A stretch of 34,951 bases of DNA from an uncultured Bacteroidales bacterium (GTDB lineage: Bacteria; Bacteroidota; Bacteroidia; Bacteroidales; P3). The stretch lies in contig CAMYZD010000011.1 of assembly GCA_947303735.1 (NCBI GenBank), positions 1-34,951 on the forward strand, given 5' to 3'. Made by a program: the position numbers and the translations under genes. Shown here piece after piece: positions 18,016 through 26,757 of the stretch (position 1 is the first letter of the stretch; each line of letters starts with the position of its first letter). Under the pieces are notes generated by a model that was given only the letters and a program-made list of their open reading frames with translations, made no database searches and was not told where the DNA came from.

Positions 18016-18564
18016 CTATTGTTTATCAAAAGATTGGGCGAAAAAGGTGAAGTTCACTTTTCCATAATGTCTATGTTGCCAAAAATGTGGATGCTCTTTA
18101 AACTGATATTCTCGGGGATGTTCCAAAATGAAAATGCCGTCCTCATTAAGAATATTCTGCTCGAAGATAATGTCGGGCAGGCTTGCCAGCTTGTCCAAAG
18201 CGTATGGAGGATCTGCAAATACGATATCAAATTTCTTGTATGCCCTCTTCAACAAGTCGAATACATCGGTCCGTACCACATGTAGGTTGTTAATTTCCAA
18301 CTGGCGTGAGGTAGCCTTAATGAAGTCGGTGCATTGGTTGTTAATGTCAATAGCTGTAACCTCCTTAGCCCCACGTGATATAAACTCGAACGATACCGCC
18401 CCTGTACCTGCAAACAGATCTAATATGGTGCATTCGTCATAGTCTCTATAATTATTTAAGATATTGAAGAGACTTTCTCTCGCCATGTCGGTCGTCGGGC
18501 GGACAGGGAGGGTTGTTGGAGGATTGAGTTTTCGACCTCTAAGAGAACCTGCTATGATACGCAT
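18016..18564 (-). CDS. rsmD: 16S rRNA (guanine(966)-N2)-methyltransferase RsmD
   Basis: SAM-dependent enzyme that methylates G966 of 16S rRNA during small-subunit assembly. The N-terminus [13 protein letters not shown] is diagnostic. The SAM-binding loop is [19 protein letters not shown] and the catalytic NPPY-type motif is FADPPYALD. At 182 residues it is a complete small enzyme. It follows the DUF3822 gene by 15 nt and precedes purC; linkage of DUF3822 and rsmD is common in this phylum as far as I recall. Confidence 0.93.
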   Translation of the reverse strand: MRIIAGSLRGRKLNPPTTLPVRPTTDMARESLFNILNNYRDYDECTILDLFAGTGAVSFEFISRGAKEVTAIDINNQCTDFIKATSRQLEINNLHVVRTDVFDLLKRAYKKFDIVFADPPYALDKLASLPDIIFEQNILNEDGIFILEHPREYQFKEHPHFWQHRHYGKVNFTFFAQSFDKQ

Positions 18565-18579
18565 GGGTTATAGGCTTTA

Positions 18580-19407
18580 TTACGACAGCAGAAGTGCGTG
18601 TCGGTAAGTGGGAAATGTTTGGAATTGAGGATTGCTAAAAGTAATGTGGTTACCAGTATAGAGTGTTACGTTGGGGAAGTAGTGTTGCAACATACCATAG
18701 ATCTCGCGTCCGACTTCTCCGCAGATACAAAGTTCCATGTCGGGAGTCTCGAGATGTAAAGTCTTCATCACGTCAAGGGCGTGGTAGAGGAGCTCTTTCT
18801 GGTCGGCAGCGGGATAGCTGTTGCTTAGCAAGAGATTGTTGTTATAGTAGGCTTCAAAGTCCCCTACCCCTTCGCGCACATGCATTAACACTACAGGGTG
18901 CTGCACGCTACGAGCTTGTATGTTATCGTTTGCCAATACCGAATGGTGGCAAACTACATCGATTCCAGGGATGGCCAGTTTAAAAGCAGTGACAATGTCG
19001 ACCGGTGCGGTAAAGACCATGTAGGACTCTATCTGCTCGTTATAGCTGTGGAAAACTCCTATCTCCATCGGCAGGTTTGATACCATCTGCAGATACTGCC
19101 TGTCGCGCATTGGGTCATAGAGATGTTTGGGGACCCATACGAAATGGTCAGACTGCACAATTAGCCTCACTTGTCGACATTCAAAGGTAGGTATGCCCTG
19201 ATCGTCGAAGAGGCTTTTGATGGCTTTCGACATTTCACCAAGAGGCATCAGAAAGTCGAAATTGACATCACCAAAGGTCAGCAACTCCTGGGTAGGGGTA
19301 ACAACTGAAAAAGAAAATCCATTTGTCCGTAGGCAAATGGATAATCTTAGTTCGTTATTGGCCACCGCCTTATCTGACGTGATAATCGTTGTGACTTGAT
19401 TAGGCAT
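18580..19407 (-). CDS. DUF3822 family protein
   Basis: A 275-residue cytoplasmic protein with no membrane segment, resembling the Bacteroidota family DUF3822. It opens with a beta-rich segment (LRLSICLRTNGFSFSVVTPTQELLTFGDV), has VRLIVQSDHFVWVPKHLYD in the middle, and ends with LCICGEVGREIYGMLQHYFPNVTLY. Function is not established. The repeated beta-hairpin start and late GEVG segment remind me of actin-like/PilM-type folds, but this is only an impression. The ORF track uses a TTG three codons earlier; the ATG at MPNQV starts one base after the stop of the upstream pilin-like gene, so I prefer it. Tight linkage to that gene suggests a shared job. Confidence 0.75.
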   Translation of the reverse strand: MPNQVTTIITSDKAVANNELRLSICLRTNGFSFSVVTPTQELLTFGDVNFDFLMPLGEMSKAIKSLFDDQGIPTFECRQVRLIVQSDHFVWVPKHLYDPMRDRQYLQMVSNLPMEIGVFHSYNEQIESYMVFTAPVDIVTAFKLAIPGIDVVCHHSVLANDNIQARSVQHPVVLMHVREGVGDFEAYYNNNLLLSNSYPAADQKELLYHALDVMKTLHLETPDMELCICGEVGREIYGMLQHYFPNVTLYTGNHITFSNPQFQTFPTYRHALLLS

Positions 19408-19408
19408 T

Positions 19409-20074
19409 CTATTCAAAGTTACCGTCGGTAATGGCCTGGGTCATATCACCCACTTTCCAACCGGGGAAACGGTGGTTCTGTTCCAGTTCGGCAATTTTGT
19501 TGATGACCAACTGGTGGTCGAGGTCTGAGAGGAGGTCTTCCATTTTCACCAAGCATTCAAATACAGGCATCTGGTAGCCGCTCTTCTCAATGAAACCGGC
19601 TTGCAGGTCGAAGTCGTATTTCTTGTCACGAGGATAAGGAACATAGCGGAGGTTCTTGATCTCTTCGTTGGAGAGTGCAAACTTCTTATTTTTACGCAGG
19701 TTATCAATGGGATTGACATATTCCACAACGCGGGAGATGTAGCCAGCTTTGATTGCGTCGCCTTCGGTCATCTCGTTGATATCAACGTCCTCAGGAATTT
19801 TGTCATAGTTGATATTCTTGTTCACAACCTTCATGCTATCTTCGTTGAGCAGGCGATTGAACAAGGTGTCGAAACTGCCGGTGTAGCAGCCGTAAGTAAT
19901 CTTGTAAGCATCCTCCAAAGTACGGATGGCTTTCAGTTTTTCAGCACATGCGTCACGACGCTTTGTGTACTCATTGTCGAATTTCACAGGCTCCATGATG
20001 CTGAGATACAGCCACACGGCCAGTCCTACTATCACGAGTGCCAGAAGGATTTGAATTAATGTTCTTTTCTTCAT
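19409..20074 (-). CDS. single-pass membrane protein, pilin-like N-terminus
   Basis: I do not recognise a named family. The 221-residue protein has a short basic start (MKKRTL), one hydrophobic helix (about 6-27), and then RRDACAEKLKAIRTLEDAYK followed by YGCYTGSFDTLFNRLL. A membrane helix followed by an amphipathic helix and an aYk..G.Y...fd.L pattern is seen in pseudopilins of type II secretion and type IV pilus systems. However, no prepilin peptidase site is evident at the start. Charged remainder with no second membrane segment, so most of it should be periplasmic. It is the first gene of a seven-gene minus-strand run, has a promoter box 35 nt upstream, and is 1 nt from DUF3822. Confidence 0.6.
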   Translation of the reverse strand: MKKRTLIQILLALVIVGLAVWLYLSIMEPVKFDNEYTKRRDACAEKLKAIRTLEDAYKITYGCYTGSFDTLFNRLLNEDSMKVVNKNINYDKIPEDVDINEMTEGDAIKAGYISRVVEYVNPIDNLRKNKKFALSNEEIKNLRYVPYPRDKKYDFDLQAGFIEKSGYQMPVFECLVKMEDLLSDLDHQLVINKIAELEQNHRFPGWKVGDMTQAITDGNFE

Positions 20075-20108
20075 ATTATTATAGTGTTTTATTTATTCTA
20101 TCAATTTG

Positions 20109-20116
20109 CAAAGATA
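20109..20116 (-). promoter_or_regulatory. -7 box of the seven-gene minus-strand unit A
   Basis: TATCTTTG on the minus strand, 35 nt before the pilin-like gene, with a TTTAG about 20 nt further upstream as a weak -33. It marks the boundary between units A and B. Confidence 0.65.
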
Positions 20117-20162
20117 CGAAAAAAGTGTGAAGTGACTAAAAAAAAAGTGAAAAAGAATGATA

Positions 20163-21593
20163 TTAATGTTCGCGATGAATTATATTAACCTGACAATCAA
20201 AGTTCTCTAAAATCCACTTTGCGACTCTTTCTGCACAGTAAACAGACCTATGTTGCCCTCCTGTGCAGCCAAAACTAACCATCAGATTGGTGAAGTTGCG
20301 CTCTAAATATTTCGAAATAGATGCTCCAACTAACTGTTCGGCACTTGTGAGGAATTGCTCTACCTCCTTGTCACCTTCTAGGAATTCTATCACGGGTCGG
20401 TCTTTGCCGGTGTAACACCTGTACTCGGGATAACGACCAGGATTGGGCAGGGCACGACAGTCGAACACATAGCCTCCCCCATTGCCCGAGGCGTCAACAG
20501 GAATTCCTTTTTTATAGGAGAAGCTAGTAATGGTTACTGTCAAACCCGAAGTGTTGGTGACCGTACTTTGTGCTTCTTCCGATTCGATGATTTTCTGCCA
20601 CACCTGTTTTAAATGAGGTATTTCAATCGGTAAAGGGTGATTCTCTACGATTAGTCTCAGATTTCTAATTGCTTGAGGAATGCTGCTAAGGAAATAGTCT
20701 TTACGTTCAAAATAACCTCTATATCCATAGGCGCCGAGTGCTTGCATGATACGTACTAGGACATAGCCGTAAAACCTTTGGCGAAATTGTTCTTTGTCAA
20801 ACGAGTGTATTGCACTAAGGGAGTTTATATAGTGCGTTAGCAGTTCTTGTCTGATAGGCTCGGGCAGGTCGCTCTTGGCGCTATAGAGCAACGAAGCCGC
20901 GTCGTATTGTGCAGCACCTCTCCTACCGCCTTGGTAGTCGATGTAGAAAGGTTGGCCGTCACTCAGCATAATGTTGCGCGACTGGAAGTCGCGGTACATA
21001 AAGTATCGGCAGTCGGCTTCAAGCAGATAGTTAGAGAATGTGTGGAAGTCATTTTCCAAAAGTCCCTCGTTGAAAGGAACATACTTCATTTTTAGGAAGT
21101 AGTATTTGAAGTAGTTCAAGTCCCATTGGATAGATTGAGCATCGAAATCAGTTCTGGGATATGCTTTGCTGAAGTCCATGTCGCGACCGGCCACCTGCAT
21201 CTTTGCCAGGTCTGTCATCACTCTTTTGTACAGACCCATCATCTCATTGTCGAACCCTACCCCTTGTCGGCGTTTGTCGAACAGAAGGTTATAAAGGGTT
21301 GTGTCGCCTAAATCTTGTTGCAGGTAAATGGTTCTATCATCACCAATGGCATATAATTCGGGTACGTTGATGCCCCGTTGCTTAAGGGCTTGGCTGTAGT
21401 AGAAGAAGGCTTCGTTCTCATCGACATCGGCGTTGTAGGCGGCTATGCACCTATGCTTAGTGCCAATTATGCGCCAATAGTTACGATTGCTTCCATTAGC
21501 CGTGAGTGCCATCATTTCTCCGACAGCCTCGCCTGACCATTGTTCAAACAATCTGTTTAGGCTTTCTTCAACGTTGCCCTTGTTTGTAGTCAT
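20163..21593 (-). CDS. AmgK-like amino-sugar kinase fused to a RapZ C-terminal domain
   Basis: A 476-residue two-domain protein. Residues 1-330 are an aminoglycoside-phosphotransferase-fold kinase. The catalytic loop is YRDFQSRNIM (Asp202, Asn207) and the metal-binding Asp219 sits in IDYQGGRRG, both close to the AmgK family that phosphorylates MurNAc/GlcNAc at C1. Residues 350-476 match the C-terminal half of RapZ: GGYVFDCRALPNPG (373-386), GKDRPV (396-401) and FGCTGGQHRSVY (441-452), the phosphosugar-binding region in E. coli RapZ. The P-loop half of RapZ is absent and is replaced by the kinase. It is the last gene of unit B, 20 nt after the bactofilin. It probably acts in peptidoglycan amino-sugar salvage or its sensing; the MurU-type partner is not in the window. 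Confidence 0.85.
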   Translation of the reverse strand: MTTNKGNVEESLNRLFEQWSGEAVGEMMALTANGSNRNYWRIIGTKHRCIAAYNADVDENEAFFYYSQALKQRGINVPELYAIGDDRTIYLQQDLGDTTLYNLLFDKRRQGVGFDNEMMGLYKRVMTDLAKMQVAGRDMDFSKAYPRTDFDAQSIQWDLNYFKYYFLKMKYVPFNEGLLENDFHTFSNYLLEADCRYFMYRDFQSRNIMLSDGQPFYIDYQGGRRGAAQYDAASLLYSAKSDLPEPIRQELLTHYINSLSAIHSFDKEQFRQRFYGYVLVRIMQALGAYGYRGYFERKDYFLSSIPQAIRNLRLIVENHPLPIEIPHLKQVWQKIIESEEAQSTVTNTSGLTVTITSFSYKKGIPVDASGNGGGYVFDCRALPNPGRYPEYRCYTGKDRPVIEFLEGDKEVEQFLTSAEQLVGASISKYLERNFTNLMVSFGCTGGQHRSVYCAERVAKWILENFDCQVNIIHREH

Positions 21594-21613
21594 AATGATT
21601 GTTGTTGGAACTG

Positions 21614-21958
21614 TTAGTCGGTCAGTTCGTCTAGCATGTGGCAGCTACCAGTGAAATAGGCACCAGATTCAATGGCCAGTTTGTTGGCAACGATATCGCC
21701 TTTGACTCGTGAGGTGGCATAGAGGGTGAGAAACTCTTTGACTGAGAGGTTCCCGTTGATAGTGCCGATCACATTGGCATTTTGGCAGACAACATTGCCT
21801 GTAATGATACCGTGTTCGCCTATTACCAGTTTGCCAGTGAGGGTGATGTTGCCTTCTAGGGTGCCGTCCATTCTGAAATCACCATTGGCAACGATGTCGC
21901 CTTTGATAGTGGTTCCAACGGTGATAGTGTTGATTAGGCTGTTGGGTGTATCGCTCAT
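21614..21958 (-). CDS. bactofilin (polymer-forming cytoskeletal protein)
   Basis: A 114-residue protein made almost entirely of short beta repeats with Gly and Ile/Val at regular spacing (TTIKGDIVANGDFRMDGTLEGNITLTGKLVIGEHGIITGNVV), the right-handed beta-helix of bactofilins (DUF583). Bactofilins polymerise without nucleotide, often at the membrane, and position peptidoglycan enzymes or shape the cell. The N- and C-terminal extensions are very short. It lies 4 nt after the PorW-like gene and 20 nt before the kinase-RapZ fusion, so all three are surely co-transcribed. This ties the cytoskeletal protein to envelope genes. Confidence 0.9.
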   Translation of the reverse strand: MSDTPNSLINTITVGTTIKGDIVANGDFRMDGTLEGNITLTGKLVIGEHGIITGNVVCQNANVIGTINGNLSVKEFLTLYATSRVKGDIVANKLAIESGAYFTGSCHMLDELTD

Positions 21959-21962
21959 TTTA

Positions 21963-24704
21963 TTAATAGTATTTATTGTAGAACTGCCGGTAAGCGTCTA
22001 CGTGCTTACGATTGTATAGAGTAGTATAGTTCTGTTTGGAGATAGCATAGACTTGGTAGTCTTCTGTGTTATAATCATCCATCGGTCCTTCTTTCAGTAG
22101 CAGGTGGGTGACAAAGTCTTTAGCCTCTTTGGCGTTATTGAAGGTGCTGATGGTCACCATCTGTGTTGAGTCGTTGAACATTAAGGGACTCACTTTATAT
22201 CCTGAGTTGGCATAGTATGTCATTATGAAGGTTCCCACCTTTGCCTGTACCTGGGTGGCGCGTATTTTCTTTTCTTTCACTAGGATGATTACTTGGTGGG
22301 CCATGTTTTCCTTATAGCGGAACAATTTGGCTTCGGGCGAGAGTTCTCCTGATAAGGGCGTTTTTGTCTCAACAATTGTGTTATCAATGGATTTCTGAAG
22401 TACCGAGGTGGTGGGTTCTGGGTCTGTGACGGTTTCGTCCGAGCCACTATTGTTCACATACGATGATCCACTGCCCATAAGGAAGTCCAGTTGAGCCTGA
22501 GCCAAAGGAACGATGCTGTCGGTTGATGGATAGTCGGCTATGATGCCCTGTAACGTGGTGACGGCCTTGTTCTTATTGTCCATACGGGCATAAGATAAGG
22601 CTTCCCAGTAGCGGAACTTGCCTAACATAGGATTGTCGACATACAGCTCTTTGGCAGTAGAGACAGCGTTTATCACTTCGTCGTACCGGTGCTTGCGATA
22701 CAGGTTATACACTTCGTCATAGTCTTCTCGAATCAAGGCACTGCGTCGTAAGATTTCCTTATAGTAGTCTTCATCGAGTATCAAGTTGGCAAAATCGCTG
22801 TCGGGGAAACCCATCAGTACCATGTCGCGATAGTAGTTGGCGTTAGGCGTGTTTCCCTGTTTGTCGTATATCTTGTACAGCATGAAAAATGCCTGGACTA
22901 TATCTCTGCTAGTAGTGTAGTCATTCGACATGCGCAGATAGCATTCTAAGGCTTTGGGAATATTGTGGATTCCGTCGTAGTAAATATATCCTGCATTGAG
23001 TAGGCTAATGGCCGTTTCGGCTTGCATCGAGTCTTGAGCCTCCTTACTTTTAGGAAGGTCTTTCAGGTAGTAGGCTACATTGTGGGGGTCGTTGGAGTTG
23101 CTCTCCCTAGTAGTTTCCTTGCCATCGTCAGACGCTTCTTTCTTTTCGTCACTAGAGTCATCTTCTTCTGACGCTCCATCGCTATTGTTTTGTGCCAGCA
23201 TGTTCATCCCGAGCATTCCTTTCTTTGAGAGGAACCAATAGTCTTCCAAGTTGCGCATACCCCATCTCTGGCGGAAGGTCTCTTTTCCTTTCTGCACCGT
23301 ATTGCTGTTGTAGAAATACCAATCACCCTGCAAGGTGTTTTGCAGTGACTTGCTTTCATTTGACAGCTGTTCAAGGAGTTCCCTCTCTTTTGCTTCTTCT
23401 TCTGCCTTCTTGAGGGCCTCAATCTTGTTGTTGATTAAGGTTAGGCGTTCGGATTCAGACATATTGGCCACGGCGATGAGGCTGTCGTTGCGTTCTATCA
23501 CCCGGGTGTAGGCTACAAGAGAGGTGAGCAGGTCGTATCGCGACTTGTGGTTGGCGTAGTGGGGATAGTCTGATTTAATGAGATGGATGGCTGTGTCGTA
23601 GTATATTTGGGCTTGGTCGTAATCCTGGAACTTGTCGTACAGAATACCTCCTAGACGCAGGGCTGAGCGTGCTTTCTGAGCCGGGTTGTTTTTCGACACA
23701 GCGGTTGAAGTCTTGAATGCCTCGCATGCCTTTTTTGTCTCGCGCATACCCATGTACATTTCTCCTTTGGCATAGTATATCTGGTCAAGGAATTCCTCGT
23801 TCTTTTTGTCTTTGAGCATCTTGTCCAACAATCGCTCCAGTTTCTCACGGTCGGTATGCTGCAGGTCGGCGCAGGAAGCAAGGTTGAGTCGGGCATTGAA
23901 TTCCATCTCATATGTCGGTCCACATTTCAGCACTTTTTCATAGTATTTCGATGCTGTGGGACGCTTATCTTGGTCCTGATATATCTGCCCAAGGATGTAA
24001 TAGATTCGAGCCTTTTGTTTACGTGAAGGATGCTCATCAAGTGCCATCTTGAGGAATTGCACGCCTTTCTTATATTTCTCTTGGGGAAGGGTGCATTCTG
24101 CCATGGCTAGATAGAGGTTGAGTTTCTGCTTCGCGGAGAAATTTCCTTTTCCCAAGGCTGTCACCAACTCGTCCAACGAACTTTCGGCATCCTGATAGCG
24201 CTTGTCCATTGAGGCACAGCGTGCCTGTAGTACGGCAGCTTCGTCGGCGATGGCTGTACCGTTATATTGCGATACCAGCATTTGACATGTGCTGGCGGCG
24301 TTGGCTATATCATATTTATAGAATGTGGAATAGGCTGTCAGCAAGTAGCATTTAGCAATATAGGGCACATGCTCCTGTCCGTCAACAAAGATACTGTGCT
24401 TCTTGATGCCTTTGATGCTTTTCTCTATGGCTCGGTCCAATTGAGGATAGAGAGACATACACTCCTCCTTTGTCCCAATCTTGTAGACTGGTAGTAGGCG
24501 GGTGTAGTCATCCTTGCAGCGTGCATCCATCATCTCAAGTGCCTGTTTGAGGCTCTCGTTGCCATTCCACCATATATTGTAGTGGGCGGTGGTGTTGTGG
24601 AACTGGATATTGCTCCAGTTTGCTTTGTGTGTGGAACACGATACTAAGCTGGCAACCATGGCCATGGTTGCTAATGATGATAGTATCGCCTTCCTATTCA
24701 ACAT
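21963..24704 (-). CDS. PorW/SprE-like TPR lipoprotein
   Basis: A 913-residue lipoprotein: the signal ends in the lipobox LVSC with Cys23 as lipidation site. The sequence after it (STHKANWSNIQFHNTTAHYNIWWNGNESLK) strongly recalls the opening of SprE of gliding flavobacteria and PorW of Porphyromonas, which are T9SS-associated TPR lipoproteins. Residues 60-430 and 560-740 hold many TPR-like helical pairs. Between them is an acidic low-complexity stretch (about 505-535). The C-terminal domain ends in AISKQNYTTLYNRKHVDAYRQFYNKYY, also typical. Homologues occur in species without T9SS, so secretion function is not assured. No other T9SS gene is in the window. It is 17 nt after ychF and 4 nt before the bactofilin. 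Confidence 0.82.
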   Translation of the reverse strand: MLNRKAILSSLATMAMVASLVSCSTHKANWSNIQFHNTTAHYNIWWNGNESLKQALEMMDARCKDDYTRLLPVYKIGTKEECMSLYPQLDRAIEKSIKGIKKHSIFVDGQEHVPYIAKCYLLTAYSTFYKYDIANAASTCQMLVSQYNGTAIADEAAVLQARCASMDKRYQDAESSLDELVTALGKGNFSAKQKLNLYLAMAECTLPQEKYKKGVQFLKMALDEHPSRKQKARIYYILGQIYQDQDKRPTASKYYEKVLKCGPTYEMEFNARLNLASCADLQHTDREKLERLLDKMLKDKKNEEFLDQIYYAKGEMYMGMRETKKACEAFKTSTAVSKNNPAQKARSALRLGGILYDKFQDYDQAQIYYDTAIHLIKSDYPHYANHKSRYDLLTSLVAYTRVIERNDSLIAVANMSESERLTLINNKIEALKKAEEEAKERELLEQLSNESKSLQNTLQGDWYFYNSNTVQKGKETFRQRWGMRNLEDYWFLSKKGMLGMNMLAQNNSDGASEEDDSSDEKKEASDDGKETTRESNSNDPHNVAYYLKDLPKSKEAQDSMQAETAISLLNAGYIYYDGIHNIPKALECYLRMSNDYTTSRDIVQAFFMLYKIYDKQGNTPNANYYRDMVLMGFPDSDFANLILDEDYYKEILRRSALIREDYDEVYNLYRKHRYDEVINAVSTAKELYVDNPMLGKFRYWEALSYARMDNKNKAVTTLQGIIADYPSTDSIVPLAQAQLDFLMGSGSSYVNNSGSDETVTDPEPTTSVLQKSIDNTIVETKTPLSGELSPEAKLFRYKENMAHQVIILVKEKKIRATQVQAKVGTFIMTYYANSGYKVSPLMFNDSTQMVTISTFNNAKEAKDFVTHLLLKEGPMDDYNTEDYQVYAISKQNYTTLYNRKHVDAYRQFYNKYY

Positions 24705-24721
24705 GATGAATGTGATGATGG

Positions 24722-25822
24722 TTACACGTTAAACCTGAAGTGCATGATGTCACCATCCTGCACTACGTAGTCTTTGCCTTCCACAGCTATCTTACCAGCT
24801 TCTCTACATTTTGCTTCACTTCCTAGTGCCACGTAGTCATCGTATTTGATAACCTCTGCACGGATGAAGCCTCGCTCGAAGTCACTATGGATAATGCCTG
24901 CTGTCTGAGGAGCTTTCATTCCTTTCTTAAAGGTCCACGCACGGCACTCTTTGGGACCGGCAGTGAGGAAGGTCTGTAGGTTCAATAGCTTATAGGCTGC
25001 CTTGATTAGGCGGTTTACGCCCGACTCTTTAAGCCCGAGGTCTTCGAGGAACATCTGTTTCTCCTCGTAGGTCTCAAGCTCGGCGATATCAGCTTCGATG
25101 CCAGCACCTATCACCAATACTTCGGCCTCCTCTTCTTTCACAGCTTCTCTTACGGCATCGACATAGTGGTTGCCAGTAACTACCGAGGCTTCGTCGACGT
25201 TGCATACATATAATATTGGCTTTGCAGTCAGCAACATCAGGTCTTTAGCTGCCTCCATCTGGCTCTCTTCGAGGTGGACGGTGCGAGCACTCTTGCCACT
25301 CAGCAGGGCCTCGCGATAGAGGTCCATCACTTCCACCAGCTTTTTGGCCTTGGCATCGCCACCTGCCTTTGCTTTCTTTACCTCTTTTTCATAGCGGTTC
25401 TCAATGGTTTCGAGGTCTTTGAACTGCAGTTCGAGGTCGATAGTCTGTTTGTCGCGTATGGGGTCAACACTACCATCCACATGCGTAACGTTGTCGTCGT
25501 CGAAGCAGCGCAGCACATGGATGATGGCGTCAGTAGTACGGATGTCGCCTAAGAACTTGTTGCCTAGTCCTTCGCCTTTTGAAGCCCCCTTTACTAGACC
25601 GGCAATGTCTACAATTTCTACCGTAGCAGGGACCACACTGGCAGGATGTTCCATCTCGACTAGTTTTGCCAGTCGTTCGTCGGGGACGGTGATGACACCC
25701 ACATTGGGCTCAATAGTGCAGAAAGGGAAGTTGGCTGCTTGTGCCTTGGCGTTGCTTAGGCAGTTGAATAGGGTGGATTTGCCCACATTGGGCAGTCCTA
25801 CTATACCACATTGCAAACTCAT
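24722..25822 (-). CDS. ychF: redox-regulated ATPase YchF
   Basis: Universally conserved P-loop ATPase of the Obg group that binds ribosomes and takes part in stress and translation control. The N-terminus is MSLQCGIVGLPNVGKSTLFN (G1). The G3 region is DIAGLVKGASKGEGLGNKFL. In place of the GTP-specific NKxD, the sequence has NVDE, as expected for the ATP preference of YchF. A TGS-type C-terminal domain ends at QDGDIMHFRFNV. I start at MSLQC, giving 366 residues. The start overlaps the stop of the glycosyltransferase gene as ATGA, and AGGAGGT precedes it. It is the third gene of unit B. Confidence 0.95.
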   Translation of the reverse strand: MSLQCGIVGLPNVGKSTLFNCLSNAKAQAANFPFCTIEPNVGVITVPDERLAKLVEMEHPASVVPATVEIVDIAGLVKGASKGEGLGNKFLGDIRTTDAIIHVLRCFDDDNVTHVDGSVDPIRDKQTIDLELQFKDLETIENRYEKEVKKAKAGGDAKAKKLVEVMDLYREALLSGKSARTVHLEESQMEAAKDLMLLTAKPILYVCNVDEASVVTGNHYVDAVREAVKEEEAEVLVIGAGIEADIAELETYEEKQMFLEDLGLKESGVNRLIKAAYKLLNLQTFLTAGPKECRAWTFKKGMKAPQTAGIIHSDFERGFIRAEVIKYDDYVALGSEAKCREAGKIAVEGKDYVVQDGDIMHFRFNV

Positions 25823-26757
25823 GCCAGCACCTCCTTTTCTATCAGGTATTGGTTGCGGGTAGTAGAGTTGCGACATATCAGCTCACCGAGGAATCCAGCC
25901 ATAAACAGGATGGTCCCAAGCAGAATGAACAGCATGGATACATAGAACCACACGCTGTTAGTCAGAGCGATGCGTCCGCAAAGGCGCATGACGCAAACAA
26001 AGATGAAGGCTATGAATCCGAGCAAGAACGCCAAGCTGCCAATCAAACCAAAGAAGTGCATGGGTTGTTTGCCAAACTTCGACATGAACATGATGCTCAT
26101 CAGGTCTAGATAGCCGTTGACGAAGCGGTCGAGACCGAATTTGGTCACCCCAAACTCTCTCTTACGGTGCTGTACTACCTTTTCACCTATGTTGGTAAAT
26201 CCTGCCCATTTGGCTATGACGGGGATGTAGCGGTGCATCTCACCATACACCTCGATGCTCTTCACTACATCGCGACGGTAGGCTTTCAGTCCGCAGTTGA
26301 AATCGTGTAGCTTGATGCCGCTCATCTTGCGTGTAGTCCAGTTGAAGAACTTGGAGGGGATATTCTTTGCCAGTTTCGAGTCGTAGCGTTTTTTCTTCCA
26401 ACCGCTTACCAAATCAAATCCCTCTTCTTTCACCATGCGATACAGCTCTGGCACTTCGTCGGGGCTGTCCTGCAAGTCGGCATCCATCGTGATGACTACA
26501 TCGCCCTGGGCATGGCCAAAGCCCACGTTAAGGGCGGCCGATTTGCCATAGTTGCGACGGAACTTCACTCCCTTGTATCTGGGGTTTTTGGTATGCAGGT
26601 CCTCTATCACTTGCCACGAGCGGTCTTTGCTGCCATCATCCACCATGATGACTTCGTAGTCGAAATGATGTTCTTCCATCACGCGGTCGATCCACTCTGC
26701 CAGGTGTGGTAGCGACTCGTCCTCGTTGAACAGCGGTACTATGATTGATATGTCCAT
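25819..26757 (-). CDS. GT2 family glycosyltransferase (polyprenyl-phosphate type)
   Basis: A 312-residue inverting glycosyltransferase. The GT-A domain (1-225) has IIVPLFNEDESL, the nucleotide-binding VDDGSKDRS and the metal-binding MDADLQDSPDE. Two C-terminal membrane helices (about 236-258 and 268-292) anchor it in the inner membrane. This architecture is that of DPM1/ArnC-like enzymes that load a sugar onto undecaprenyl phosphate. The exact sugar is unknown. It overlaps ychF by 4 nt and follows the DUF4199 gene by 67 nt. DUF4199 and this GT2 type are often neighbours in the phylum, as far as I recall. Confidence 0.9.
   Translation of the reverse strand: MDISIIVPLFNEDESLPHLAEWIDRVMEEHHFDYEVIMVDDGSKDRSWQVIEDLHTKNPRYKGVKFRRNYGKSAALNVGFGHAQGDVVITMDADLQDSPDEVPELYRMVKEEGFDLVSGWKKKRYDSKLAKNIPSKFFNWTTRKMSGIKLHDFNCGLKAYRRDVVKSIEVYGEMHRYIPVIAKWAGFTNIGEKVVQHRKREFGVTKFGLDRFVNGYLDLMSIMFMSKFGKQPMHFFGLIGSLAFLLGFIAFIFVCVMRLCGRIALTNSVWFYVSMLFILLGTILFMAGFLGELICRNSTTRNQYLIEKEVLA
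25829..25835 (-). promoter_or_regulatory. strong Shine-Dalgarno of ychF
   Basis: AGGAGGT on the minus strand, 6 nt before the ychF ATG and inside the end of the GT2 gene. It decides the short ychF start. Such strong sites are rare in Bacteroidota, where most other starts in this window have none. Confidence 0.75.
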
